Below are positions 36,520 through 45,260 of a stretch of 45,710 bases of DNA, in pieces (the stretch's first letter is position 1; each line of letters begins with the position of its first letter). The DNA lies in NCBI GenBank assembly GCA_964423645.1, contig CAYRFE010000027.1, forward strand, positions 1-45,710, given 5' to 3'. The notes under the pieces are model-generated. The model was given only the letters and a program-made list of their open reading frames with translations, made no database searches and had not been told where the DNA came from. A program made the position numbers and the translations under genes. The stretch comes from CAYRFE01 sp964423645 [NCBI: uncultured bacterium] (GTDB lineage Bacteria; Macinerneyibacteriota; Macinerneyibacteria; Macinerneyibacteriales).

Positions 36520-37296
36520 ATGGATCGTTATTCGCGAAAATTGGTGAGTAGTTTACTCGGCTCGATATTCGTTGATGATAGGGGGCGAGCGTTTGATGTT
36601 TCAAAGAAAACGCCGAGTAGGGATGATTTTTCCGAACTCCTTAATAAAAAAACAGATGCGAAAGAATGTATAAAAGACCGTATTGCGCATTACAAAAAAC
36701 AATTATGTGTTTTCGAGGAACACGACCTGTTGGCAGGGATAGAGACAGAAAAGCTGAGCGGGCTTGATACACAGCTGATACTTAGTTATCGCCGGGTTTT
36801 TGATTTTAAGGTTAAGTGTATCACGTTATTGGTATTAATAAAATATGAATCGTTTTTGAATAAGAAAAGGGATGAACTGCAGCGGAGCGACCTTGTGCAT
36901 TTCTTTGATGAATGTATTTCGTCTGATGCATGTATGATTTTATCGTTGGCGTTCTATCCGCAATTTTCCGCCGGGATCAACGATGTACATACTGCTGCAG
37001 AACTACTGAAAAAAATGCTGAATGATCGTAATTATCATGCGGCTCTCACTTGTTGTTTGGCTTTGTTGATGAAGAAATTTCCGCGACTTCAAGAACAACG
37101 CGAGCATGCATTGAGAGATATTGCAGATGCGTATAATGTCGTCAATACTACGGCATACTCCTTTGAGAGCGAGGAGCAAATGAATTCGATCGTTGATTGG
37201 TTTTCGGGTTTTGCGGCTGAGATAGTCGTGCGGGATGCCTCATATGTTATGAATAGGCTCGGACCGTTCTATCATGACGGTTTTATCTCTTTGTAA
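36520..37296 (+). CDS. Hypothetical helical protein (258 aa)
   Basis: ATG 36520 follows GAAGGAGGGG. The protein is largely alpha-helical, without signal peptide or membrane spans: KECIKDRIAHYKKQLCVFEE, LLVLIKYESFLNKKRDELQ, AALTCCLALLMKKFPRL, EEQMNSIVDWFSGFAAEIV. No family is recognised. It is the first gene of the unknown 36.5-45.2 kb cluster but is separated by ~390 bases, with its own leader, from the following four-gene operon. Confidence 0.7.
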   Translation: MDRYSRKLVSSLLGSIFVDDRGRAFDVSKKTPSRDDFSELLNKKTDAKECIKDRIAHYKKQLCVFEEHDLLAGIETEKLSGLDTQLILSYRRVFDFKVKCITLLVLIKYESFLNKKRDELQRSDLVHFFDECISSDACMILSLAFYPQFSAGINDVHTAAELLKKMLNDRNYHAALTCCLALLMKKFPRLQEQREHALRDIADAYNVVNTTAYSFESEEQMNSIVDWFSGFAAEIVVRDASYVMNRLGPFYHDGFISL

Positions 37297-37422
37297 GTGA
37301 AACGATAAAAGATGGGGAGAATACATATAAAAAATGAGGATCTGTTGTAGCAACGGTTTCGGTGAAACGAGATGAATTATACACCTTACACTATCGGGTA
37401 GTTCATGTAAGCCGGTTGCCGC

Positions 37423-37593
37423 TCACATAAACACATTGCCCGATGATAATGATGAAAGCATTTCACCTACCGCATTTTGTATTTCATTCGGGAAAACCGA
37501 GAGCCACGGTAATACGAAATGGATAGTGCGATCATCTGTTACGTTCGTAATCCAATCTGCTATACGTTTAAAAGTATTTGTGCCGACTTTTCG
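37423..37593 (-). pseudogene. 3' remnant of an unknown gene
   Basis: On the minus strand 56 codons read KRIADWITNVTDDRTIHF then VLPWLSVFPNEIQNAVGEML and a short Ser/Gly-rich end, with a stop at 37425-37423. The composition is clearly protein-like (Trp, hydrophobic/charged alternation). No start codon or ribosome site is found; upstream is the promoter of the oppositely oriented 37689 operon. It looks like the truncated 3' end of a gene whose 5' part was lost. Confidence 0.5.
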
Positions 37594-37624
37594 GTAAAGA
37601 AAATAAAATAATTGAAAATAAGTA

Positions 37625-37653
37625 TTGACAATACATAAAATATTGTATATAGT
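37625..37653 (+). promoter_or_regulatory. Promoter with internal operator-like dyad, 37689 operon
   Basis: TTGACA (37625-37630), 17-base spacer, TATAGT (37648-37653). An ACAATA-N7-TATTGT dyad (37628-37646) lies across the -35 edge and spacer, where a repressor would block RNA polymerase. Confidence 0.7.
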
Positions 37654-37688
37654 ATTACGCAGCCACCCAAACAGAATAGGAGGTAGGT

Positions 37689-38198
37689 ATGCTCTGTATT
37701 GATCCGAAGAGAATCGATGTTCAATCTGTTAATCAGTGTGTAGCTTCGAACGGGTTCCCTTCTTTTGATGTTGCTTCTCTCGTAAACTCAAATGAATTCA
37801 ATGATTGTGTTTTTCTGACTCAGTATAATCTGAGTTTGGTTCTTAGCGCGGTTGATCGGTTTGATGTACGCCCGCTAGATGTCCGTGTTACATCGTTAAC
37901 ACATAGCGATATAGAGACGTATGTTGATGTTGTAATATTCTTACTCACGATTCATATGTCGGGTAAATGGGAATTTACCTTCGGCAGTGAGGCAACGCAA
38001 CCTATGGAATTTCCGGAAGAGTTTGAATCCGGGGATATTTTTATGGCAGAAGATTCAGGCACAGTAATCATGAAGATTCGACTTTCCAAAGGAGTGGTAC
38101 CGTTTCATGAGTATGTATATGCACATGCTGATTACTATGCTGCGATCACACCGGTATTGTTTTATGGCAGCTATGGTGAAATAGTGCATAATCAATAA
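37689..38198 (+). CDS. Hypothetical protein (169 aa)
   Basis: ATG 37689 follows AGGAGG. It is acidic and soluble with beta-rich C-terminal half (KWEFTFGSEATQPMEF, SGTVIMKIRLSKGVVPFHEY). I see no catalytic motif or known family. It is the first gene of a tight operon with the 593-, 101- and 217-residue proteins (gaps 15, 14 and 37 bases), under a promoter with an operator-like dyad. Confidence 0.7.
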   Translation: MLCIDPKRIDVQSVNQCVASNGFPSFDVASLVNSNEFNDCVFLTQYNLSLVLSAVDRFDVRPLDVRVTSLTHSDIETYVDVVIFLLTIHMSGKWEFTFGSEATQPMEFPEEFESGDIFMAEDSGTVIMKIRLSKGVVPFHEYVYAHADYYAAITPVLFYGSYGEIVHNQ

Positions 38199-38213
38199 CA
38201 GAGAGCTGATGTT

Positions 38214-39995
38214 GTGGACAGCAAAAACAAGAGAAAAAAGAGTGCGAAAACAAAAGTAAGTATGCGCGATCTTTACACAAGTCGAAGCGACTGTCGCAAC
38301 GCAAATGAAGCTACTCGTTTTCGTCAAGACTGCTGTGATCTTTTGATTGCTTCCATAGAAAAATATGCTGATGAAGAAGCGTATTATGAAGAGAATACAC
38401 AAATAATTAACGATCTTGATGCCGAGAAGTTTTTCGGCTATGCCGGTGAATGCCTTGCAGCAGATGGTACGGGGAGTAACAGGGTAAACGCTATTGTTGT
38501 GTTGTTGCTGAAGTATTGCTTTTCGCACTATTCATCGAGTGAATTTTTTGCATGGACAATACCGTTACGCGATACCGTATGCAGTTGTCTTACTCGTGTG
38601 TATTCTAATGCGTTACATGGTGCATCACCGACGTGTTTTGAGGCGGCAGATGATCTTGAATTGCGTATTAGTGATGAATTTGCCCAACGCACTCCAACAC
38701 CTGATGCTCAGGCGGTATATCGTGCGTATCGAGAGCAAACCCTTATCGGACAGGCGTTTTCTTCGCGACTTGTTTCTCGTGTTGCTGCGCTGTATGGTGA
38801 CTACCGAAGGACACATTATTATGAATATAAGAAGCTATGTCTTGCCGAAATAGGCGTAATTTTTGAACGCTATATACATCTTCCGGATGACGCATTGCAA
38901 GAAGAACTCGCCGTATGGATTGCCAACAACAAAGGGCTTTGCCATAATCCTCGACTTGTAATGCTTGCAAACAATAACCGGCAAATTTACAGCGAGTTGC
39001 TTGAGCGTGCATTTGAAACGATTACATATGAAGCGTTGCATCATGAGAAATGTAGATATAGTACTCCGGCATCGTTACTTGAGACATATGAAAAAATACA
39101 CAAAGAGGATCCTGATTGCGAGAAGGAAGAGAATATAGAGATACTTGATGCGCTGTGTATGAAAATAACTGAAAACGATTGCGAAAGAATGTTGGCGCAC
39201 ACCCCGCATCTTAAAGGGTTACTCCATCGTATGTTGATACAGTATAGTGATATTGTGATTGATAACGAAGAGAATCCGGAAAAGGTGGAATATCTCCAAG
39301 AACTTGCACGAAAGTATAAGTTCCGTTTTTATGTATCGGAGGCTCGATATGAAAATATCGAGAAATTTATGGTGCGCGGCAACGAATTAGATATGGTTAT
39401 TGCAGCCAGGCTCACAGCGTATACGCGAATACAGGCCTGCGCCGATAAACTTGAACATCTCATGTTCCAAGCGGCACCGATTCGGGCTTTTTCTGCAGCA
39501 TTATGCTTATGTAAAGCGGGTGATAGTCTCGCCGCAGAGTATGTCAGCGGAGTGCTTGAGGAGGTGAGTATGCCACTGCAAGGATCAGACAAGATCAATG
39601 AGAATGTAGTCGAACATTATATACAACACCTTGCGTTGATGAGTGAGCTTGGGCAATGGGTGCCTGATATGGACGATCACATATTCAGAGCGGTGCAATA
39701 TGCAGCACATCAGGCAAATATGCGGGAATTTCGCGCAAGAATATATCATTATGCTGTAGGGTACTTTTCCAAAAGAGCTTTTGCGGGCATTGAGTATCTT
39801 CTCTCAAAAAGCGATGAATACGCGGCGTGTATTCTTTTTATGATAGGCAGCGATGATGCGCTATGTGCATTAGAAAAAATGTCAGGTTCGATAGACCGAA
39901 AGCACACAAAATTGTGTGTGTATTTTTACCAATGCTTGCGTGAGAGTAAGACGGTGATGGGCGAGAAACAATCACGACAAAACCTGACGATCTAG
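38214..39995 (+). CDS. Hypothetical all-helical protein (593 aa)
   Basis: GTG 38214 is likely the start, with GAGAG ~8 bases upstream; an ATG ~17 codons later is an alternative. The protein begins with a Lys-rich segment (SKNKRKKSAKTK) and is otherwise helical and Cys/Tyr-rich, with a solenoid feel near the C-terminus (PIRAFSAALCLCKAGDSLAA, EYLLSKSDEYAACILFMIG), possibly HEAT-like. No catalytic motif is seen. The gene sits in the middle of the four-gene operon and may be a scaffold. Function unknown. Confidence 0.72.
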   Translation: MDSKNKRKKSAKTKVSMRDLYTSRSDCRNANEATRFRQDCCDLLIASIEKYADEEAYYEENTQIINDLDAEKFFGYAGECLAADGTGSNRVNAIVVLLLKYCFSHYSSSEFFAWTIPLRDTVCSCLTRVYSNALHGASPTCFEAADDLELRISDEFAQRTPTPDAQAVYRAYREQTLIGQAFSSRLVSRVAALYGDYRRTHYYEYKKLCLAEIGVIFERYIHLPDDALQEELAVWIANNKGLCHNPRLVMLANNNRQIYSELLERAFETITYEALHHEKCRYSTPASLLETYEKIHKEDPDCEKEENIEILDALCMKITENDCERMLAHTPHLKGLLHRMLIQYSDIVIDNEENPEKVEYLQELARKYKFRFYVSEARYENIEKFMVRGNELDMVIAARLTAYTRIQACADKLEHLMFQAAPIRAFSAALCLCKAGDSLAAEYVSGVLEEVSMPLQGSDKINENVVEHYIQHLALMSELGQWVPDMDDHIFRAVQYAAHQANMREFRARIYHYAVGYFSKRAFAGIEYLLSKSDEYAACILFMIGSDDALCALEKMSGSIDRKHTKLCVYFYQCLRESKTVMGEKQSRQNLTI

Positions 39996-40009
39996 TAGAA
40001 AGGAGGATT

Positions 40010-40315
40010 ATGGCTGTTTTCATTCGTATTTCTGCGGCGCGTGTCAATAAGCAGGTCGTATATTTTGGTGATACGACAGGGTATAATTCTACAAAACTTC
40101 GATTAGGTGATAAGGGATTTACAATCAATTGCGAACATATTCAATGTTTAGATTACCGCAAAGTAAGCCCCAGCGACTATCGGCTGTATATTCGTTTTGG
40201 GGGTGCAGGTGCCGATACGATCGAAGCTTCATATACATCACTCGCAGCACTGGAAGAAGATTATCGTCGTATAACCGGAATAGCGCTTCTTGATGCCGAC
40301 ACCCAAGGCGGATGA
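40010..40315 (+). CDS. Small hypothetical beta-rich protein (101 aa)
   Basis: ATG 40010 follows AAAGGAGG. It has alternating short strands (FIRISAARVNKQVVYFGD, FTINCEHIQCLDYRK, YRLYIRFGGAGADTIEASY) then a helix (SLAALEEDYRRITG). This layout is reminiscent of a PH-like or similar small barrel, which is only a guess. It is translated from the same operon as its neighbours. Confidence 0.7.
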   Translation: MAVFIRISAARVNKQVVYFGDTTGYNSTKLRLGDKGFTINCEHIQCLDYRKVSPSDYRLYIRFGGAGADTIEASYTSLAALEEDYRRITGIALLDADTQGG

Positions 40316-40352
40316 GTGGAAGTCTCTCAATTAAAACGAAAGGAGTGTAAGT

Positions 40353-41006
40353 ATGAGCAAAGGGGATAACTCTGTGCTTGATGCATTGTTTCATGAGTGG
40401 CGGGAACTATTTAAAGATATACGTCAAAGAGTGACAGAAAAAGCGCTTGGAGGCGGGGACTCGGGGTTTAACGAATACCGTCAAAAGAGCTGCAGGAGGG
40501 CAGGCCGATTGATACACGAAAACAAACCGGCAATTATAACACACTATGATGAGTTTATTCTTCGATATGAAAATGAGGCTTTCGGGAGTGATTCGGGCGG
40601 ATATGTCTGGCATTGGTTTGTAACAAATATCAACCAAGAACTAACCTCACTTTACGAGGACGTGCTTCGTGGCGGGGAATATACATCGAAACGATTACCG
40701 GAAGACGCATATGTGTGGTTCGCATATACTCTCCTTATGTCGGAGGTATCTTCATGGATTGACACTATATCAAAAAACACTCATTCAGACGTTTCACGTC
40801 TGCTTATGATATGCGAACAATGCTACAAAAGGGCAAGCCCGAGTATACACGTAGTGATAGAAAAGACAATAGGGGTACTATTGGGTATTAAATATGGTGC
40901 AATTACCAAAAAAAGATGTGTTCGCGTATTGCAGGATCCGCTTTTTAATAGAAAGATGCTCTATGATGTTGAAAAAAATGATCTGCGATGTAGGTTGTTC
41001 GCATGA
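40353..41006 (+). CDS. Hypothetical helical protein sharing a domain with the metalloprotease (217 aa)
   Basis: ATG 40353 follows AAAGGAGTG. Residues ~10-80 (WRELFKDIRQ, YRQKSCRRAGRLIHENK, IITHYDEFILRYENEAFG) align by eye with the N-terminus of the 43338 metalloprotease (LRSIYDDIEA, YKRKNEKFINKILNRN, NIDVFLDEI, ALENKLFEQ), sharing the R-x-[LI]-[FY]-x-D-I and Y-[RK]-x-K...I..N patterns. The C-terminus (QDPLFNRKMLYDVEKNDLR) is duplicated as a remnant at 43161-43231. It is the last gene of the operon. Function unknown. Confidence 0.72.
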   Translation: MSKGDNSVLDALFHEWRELFKDIRQRVTEKALGGGDSGFNEYRQKSCRRAGRLIHENKPAIITHYDEFILRYENEAFGSDSGGYVWHWFVTNINQELTSLYEDVLRGGEYTSKRLPEDAYVWFAYTLLMSEVSSWIDTISKNTHSDVSRLLMICEQCYKRASPSIHVVIEKTIGVLLGIKYGAITKKRCVRVLQDPLFNRKMLYDVEKNDLRCRLFA

Positions 41007-41248
41007 GGTGAGAAGTACGTTTTTTCGTTACCGCATAGGAAATACAAAAGTGTAGTGATCGGCGTAGCTTAATTCTGTTGAAGAAGATATTGAGAGGGTG
41101 AATTCATGTATTTATTGAATAAAAATTATACGTATACCGGATCCGATTTCTAAGAAAGGAATGAACATGTTTGAAGTAAGACAATGAGTTCCGTTGCGTA
41201 AAGATTTTTTTAGGGTAAACAAGTCAATTTAATCCTTGGAGGTAATCT
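41007..41248. other. Spacer before the DUF262 gene with possible gene-tail remnant
   Basis: A frame around 41128-41180 reads IRIPDPISKKGMNMFEVRQ and stops, weakly resembling the QDPLFNRKMLYDVEKND tail of the 217-aa protein. No promoter for the next gene is obvious. Confidence 0.35.
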
Positions 41249-43150
41249 ATGAAGACAGAAAAAATCGGGGATTTATTTTTAACTACTCCTTGCTTTCAAA
41301 TACCGATGTACCAACGAAATTTTAGTTGGACGCATGACCAATTTGCTCAATTTTGGGAAGATCTTGAAAACATACAAACAACTCATGATAATCTCACTGA
41401 GCATTTCCTGGGACTAATCGTTCAGCTTAATCAACATAATGGAAACTCAACAAATTATTGGATTCTTGATGGACAACAAAGATTGACCAACATAATATTA
41501 CTTTGCACTGCTATGAGAGACATCGTTTATGATATAATTGTAGTTGATTTACCCTCCGTAGCCTCCGGGACAAATTTACAAAGGAATATTATGCGGTGTG
41601 AGCAAGATATTAATGAGTGTTTTATTATTTATGTTACTCCCGGTGGGGGCAGCAGTTTTCCGAGACTTATACCTAATAAGTCAGATCGCTTAATGTATGA
41701 TTTGATTTCCGGTGATACATTATCTTTAAGAAATTTATATCCTTCTATGACCTATTCAAATAATAGTTTATTGTTTAAAGAAAGTATTCTTTCTAGCCAA
41801 AAAAATAATATTGCGCATAAAAAAGATAAAATATACAAGTGTTACAAATATTATTACGACAAAATTTTAGACAGTGTTAAAGGAAAATCCGTGCAAGATA
41901 AATACAGCTATATATTCGAATTATTCCAAAAAATACGAAACGGATTGTCAGTGATGGTTTTTGATTCAGCAGATGCTAATCAGGCATATAATTTGTTTGA
42001 AACTTTAAACGATCGAGGATTGCCTTTGTCAGCCATGGATCTTATTAAAAACAAATTACTTGAAAAGTATGACTCTTTGAACGTTCAACAGGCAGTAATA
42101 GATGTGATCAATAATGAGTGGGTAAGTATTTTTGTTGATCAAAATGGCATTTTAAAGGGAAGCAAAACACAAGAGTATCTGAGAGTCTATATAAATTCAA
42201 GATCACAAAGGATGATATCGAATAATGAAATCTACAAAACCTATCAAACCGAAATTAACGCACTAAGTACGCTCCAAGATGTAAATGATTATTTTAATAA
42301 CATAAAACTGAACGCACAGCATTTTAAGGACATTGTCTGGATATATGAAAGTAATTCAAGCGGAAAAATTGAGTTTATTTCCAACCAAAATGTATGGGAA
42401 TTATTAATATTGTTAAGAAAAACAAAAGTAAAACAATGGCTTTCTTTGGGATTAGCACTTTATAGAGAGTATAAAAAGCCAACACCAACAATAAATGATA
42501 CTCAAATTGAGGATATGTTTAGGCTCATTTTCAACCTATGTTTTAGATTTAAAATTATGGATAAGCGATTTAATATTCTTGAGCAAGAGTTTCCGAGATT
42601 GGCTTATTGTGTGTATTCTGCACAAATATGGGATGGCGCTACTTTTATACGCGCAAAAATGTCGGAAGTTATTGAATATGTCATCACTACTCTTGAAGGA
42701 TTGATCTCGCAACATGTTAATAATGCGGACTTTCGGAATACATTACGACATTATATATTTGATGAAAATGATCTTGCATATATTATCCTTCGCTATGTAG
42801 TATATCCACAATTACCGCATGGATCGAAGTTTACCGAAGATGGATTATCGTTAGAACACGTTCTTCCGGAAAAACACCAAACCCATTGGCTGAGCCATCC
42901 TTCAGCAGACGATATTAAGTACAGTATCGGAAACATGCTATTAGTTAATAGTGGTCTTAACTCTGAGTTGGGAAATAGAAGCTTTACTATCAAAAAAAAT
43001 ATTTATACCAAAAATAATGTTTTGGATGTGGTAAAATCTACACAAAAAAGTTATTTGAATGTTCAGGATCAGGTAGATTGGAGTTTGGAATTTGTTGAAA
43101 AAAGGAGTTGTGATATATTAATCCGATTTTATCGATCTTTAATAGTTTAA
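41249..43150 (+). CDS. GmrSD-like DUF262/DUF1524 restriction protein
   Basis: This 633-residue protein starts at ATG 41249 after TTGGAGG. The N-terminal DUF262 (GmrS/ParB-like) carries YQRNFSW (21-27), WILDGQQRLT (71-80) and FETLNDRGLPLSAMDLIKN. The C-terminal DUF1524 HNH-type nuclease carries LEHVLPEK (H537) and IGNMLLVNSGLNSELGN. Such fused proteins are type IV or nicking-type anti-phage restriction enzymes (GmrSD attacks glucosylated hydroxymethylcytosine DNA) and also occur inside other defence systems. The gene is AT-richer than its neighbours and sits between duplicated copies of a gene end, so it looks inserted. Confidence 0.88.
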   Translation: MKTEKIGDLFLTTPCFQIPMYQRNFSWTHDQFAQFWEDLENIQTTHDNLTEHFLGLIVQLNQHNGNSTNYWILDGQQRLTNIILLCTAMRDIVYDIIVVDLPSVASGTNLQRNIMRCEQDINECFIIYVTPGGGSSFPRLIPNKSDRLMYDLISGDTLSLRNLYPSMTYSNNSLLFKESILSSQKNNIAHKKDKIYKCYKYYYDKILDSVKGKSVQDKYSYIFELFQKIRNGLSVMVFDSADANQAYNLFETLNDRGLPLSAMDLIKNKLLEKYDSLNVQQAVIDVINNEWVSIFVDQNGILKGSKTQEYLRVYINSRSQRMISNNEIYKTYQTEINALSTLQDVNDYFNNIKLNAQHFKDIVWIYESNSSGKIEFISNQNVWELLILLRKTKVKQWLSLGLALYREYKKPTPTINDTQIEDMFRLIFNLCFRFKIMDKRFNILEQEFPRLAYCVYSAQIWDGATFIRAKMSEVIEYVITTLEGLISQHVNNADFRNTLRHYIFDENDLAYIILRYVVYPQLPHGSKFTEDGLSLEHVLPEKHQTHWLSHPSADDIKYSIGNMLLVNSGLNSELGNRSFTIKKNIYTKNNVLDVVKSTQKSYLNVQDQVDWSLEFVEKRSCDILIRFYRSLIV

Positions 43151-43160
43151 GTTTTCTCGG

Positions 43161-43231
43161 AAAAAGATACTCTATGATGTTGAAAAAAATGATGTGCGAT
43201 TTAGAGCGTTATTGTCAGAGCAAAAATAAAC
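43161..43231 (+). pseudogene. Duplicated 3' end of the 217-aa gene family
   Basis: This segment reads KKILYDVEKNDVRFRALLSEQK and a stop, matching KMLYDVEKNDLRCR at the end of the 40353 gene. The first ~40 bases differ at only about two positions. It has no start and begins about 10 bases after the DUF262 stop. Confidence 0.75.
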
Positions 43232-43241
43232 TTTTAGTTTA

Positions 43242-43270
43242 TTGACAAATGGGTTTTTAAAATATAAGAT
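43242..43270 (+). promoter_or_regulatory. Promoter of the metalloprotease gene
   Basis: TTGACA (43242-43247), 17-base spacer and TAAGAT (43265-43270); TATAAG at 43263 is an alternative -10 with a short spacer. The AAAGGAGGG ribosome site precedes ATG 43338. Confidence 0.55.
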
Positions 43271-43337
43271 CCTTTTGGTTATTTTGTTTCGGGAAAACGA
43301 AAGGTGTTTTTGAAATTATCGTGTAAAAGGAGGGTTT

Positions 43338-45248
43338 ATGACGACCAAAAGTAATGTGCCGGGGTATTTAACAATTTCTGATTTGGTAGGCGTGCTTAGA
43401 AGTATATATGATGATATTGAAGCCTATGGAAAAACCAATCCGGCCGGATATTTAGACTATAAAAGAAAAAATGAGAAATTTATAAATAAAATTCTTAATC
43501 GTAACTTTAAATTAATAAATGATAATATTGATGTATTTCTAGATGAAATTAGGGCGTTAGAGAATAAATTATTTGAACAAACGAATGGCAAGCGATATTA
43601 CCCATATGTAGAAATGCTTCGGCAGGTAGTTTGTGATGCATTAGATACAAAGCAAAATACAAAAACCATTAAAAGCGTTATAGATTATTATCTTGGTAAG
43701 AAAATTGAAATTGATAATGGCATGGTAAGTTACTTATTAAAATGGTTTAAAAATGATCAATTTGTAATAATGTGGACATATTATAAGGTGAAGGGATTTC
43801 CTTACCAAGGACCTGGTTATATATTTCGTTGGTATGGTTTATATAAGTATTATGATATTTCATGGCCTAAAGGTATGAAAGAGGAACTGCTTCAAGATTT
43901 TATTGAGAATAAACAAGAAACGATTTATTGTGCAGGATTGTGCAAAAAATTACACGCATTTTTTGGTGAGTGTGGGAAAAACAGGCGCAATCACTTTATG
44001 AAGGATTTCGGATATCAATTCGAAAATCCGACAAATCTTTCACACTTTTGTGGTTACGAAATGAATGAAACAATTGAGAAAATTATAGAGTTGAGAGCCC
44101 GGATGAAAGGTGAGGATAAGAAATATGTTTGCGAGATAGATCTTCTTCTTTTTGAAGCGCTTGCGGTACTATACGATAAACCAGTCGTTTCGGCAAGAAA
44201 ATTACTTAGGTTTTTAAGAAATAATAGTTGTCATTGTCATAAGCCGATGGATGAAATAATCCATAGACTACTAGATGGTCATCCTCGTGAATTAAAAGAT
44301 GAATTTTTAAAATGGGATCGTTTTAGAAATCAAAATACTTGCAGGATCGGATGTCCGAATGGAGGGAAAGAATTGTGTACGCCATTGCAAGTTTCTTTTA
44401 CACCGGGGAAATCTACGCAAAAAGTATCTACCGTATATGCCGCTTCTTATGCCGGTAGTGATATGAGTGATATACCGTTATGGGTTGTTGACAGAAAGAC
44501 AATGTTTGAATTGACGTTTGACCCCAGCGATGTTAGGCGATATCTTTCATACTATAATGAATTCTTCGACACTCTTGAGAATTGTAGTCATTACGACCGA
44601 GAGAGATGCGGCGATATTCAAGCGTATCTTAACAGAGCACGGGATTTAATCAATGAAATCGAAAATATGCTGAGCAAAATTATTGATGCTATTGAAGAAA
44701 ATGAGGTTGATGTAGAGAGCATTGAAGCGCTTGAAAATATGCTTAATACATTGTCTGGTTTTATGGGAGAGCTTTATCGATGTAAAAAGTGTGAATATTT
44801 TAAAGAGCTTGGTATTTATTTCCCTGCATCGCTTAATTTAAACCCAAGCGGTGTATTTCTGCACAAACCGCACACAGTATGCTCCGGAACGTATGGGGGC
44901 GGGATATGTATTCTTGATACGCTGACAGGCGTTGATTATACCGAAACTCTTAATCATGAACTCGCTCATGCATATATGCATCACAACAAAAAGAAGATCA
45001 TCAACTGTAAATGGATTGAAGAAGGGCTTGCTGATTATCTTGCTTTTGAATTGACCTATCCAACGGAATCACTTGCTCAAAGGAAAAGACGTGTAAGTAA
45101 AAATGAGTACTACAATTATTGCGCTGAGATAATCGAAACAGAAGAAAAATCCCCCGGTTCAGTTAAAAATTTACTTACTGAATGGTTAAAATCTTCTCAA
45201 GCTGTAAGTTATTGGTGTCAATTGATCGAAGATTTCAAAATGAAATAA
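43338..45248 (+). CDS. Putative gluzincin metalloprotease with N-terminal helical domain (636 aa)
   Basis: The zinc site is HELAH (H540, E541, H544), followed by the third ligand in WIEEGLADYLAFEL (E562), a gluzincin pattern. The N-terminal ~90 residues align with the 217-aa neighbour. The middle is Cys-rich with possible metal sites: CHCHKP (~294), CRIGCPNGGKELC (335-347), CSHYDRERC and CKKC (482-485). A coiled coil precedes the catalytic part (LINEIENMLSKIIDAIEEN). There is no signal peptide, so it is probably cytoplasmic. No known peptidase family is assigned. It may be the effector of the neighbouring unknown cluster, by inference. Confidence 0.75.
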   Translation: MTTKSNVPGYLTISDLVGVLRSIYDDIEAYGKTNPAGYLDYKRKNEKFINKILNRNFKLINDNIDVFLDEIRALENKLFEQTNGKRYYPYVEMLRQVVCDALDTKQNTKTIKSVIDYYLGKKIEIDNGMVSYLLKWFKNDQFVIMWTYYKVKGFPYQGPGYIFRWYGLYKYYDISWPKGMKEELLQDFIENKQETIYCAGLCKKLHAFFGECGKNRRNHFMKDFGYQFENPTNLSHFCGYEMNETIEKIIELRARMKGEDKKYVCEIDLLLFEALAVLYDKPVVSARKLLRFLRNNSCHCHKPMDEIIHRLLDGHPRELKDEFLKWDRFRNQNTCRIGCPNGGKELCTPLQVSFTPGKSTQKVSTVYAASYAGSDMSDIPLWVVDRKTMFELTFDPSDVRRYLSYYNEFFDTLENCSHYDRERCGDIQAYLNRARDLINEIENMLSKIIDAIEENEVDVESIEALENMLNTLSGFMGELYRCKKCEYFKELGIYFPASLNLNPSGVFLHKPHTVCSGTYGGGICILDTLTGVDYTETLNHELAHAYMHHNKKKIINCKWIEEGLADYLAFELTYPTESLAQRKRRVSKNEYYNYCAEIIETEEKSPGSVKNLLTEWLKSSQAVSYWCQLIEDFKMK

Positions 45249-45260
45249 GGGTCCGTATAT

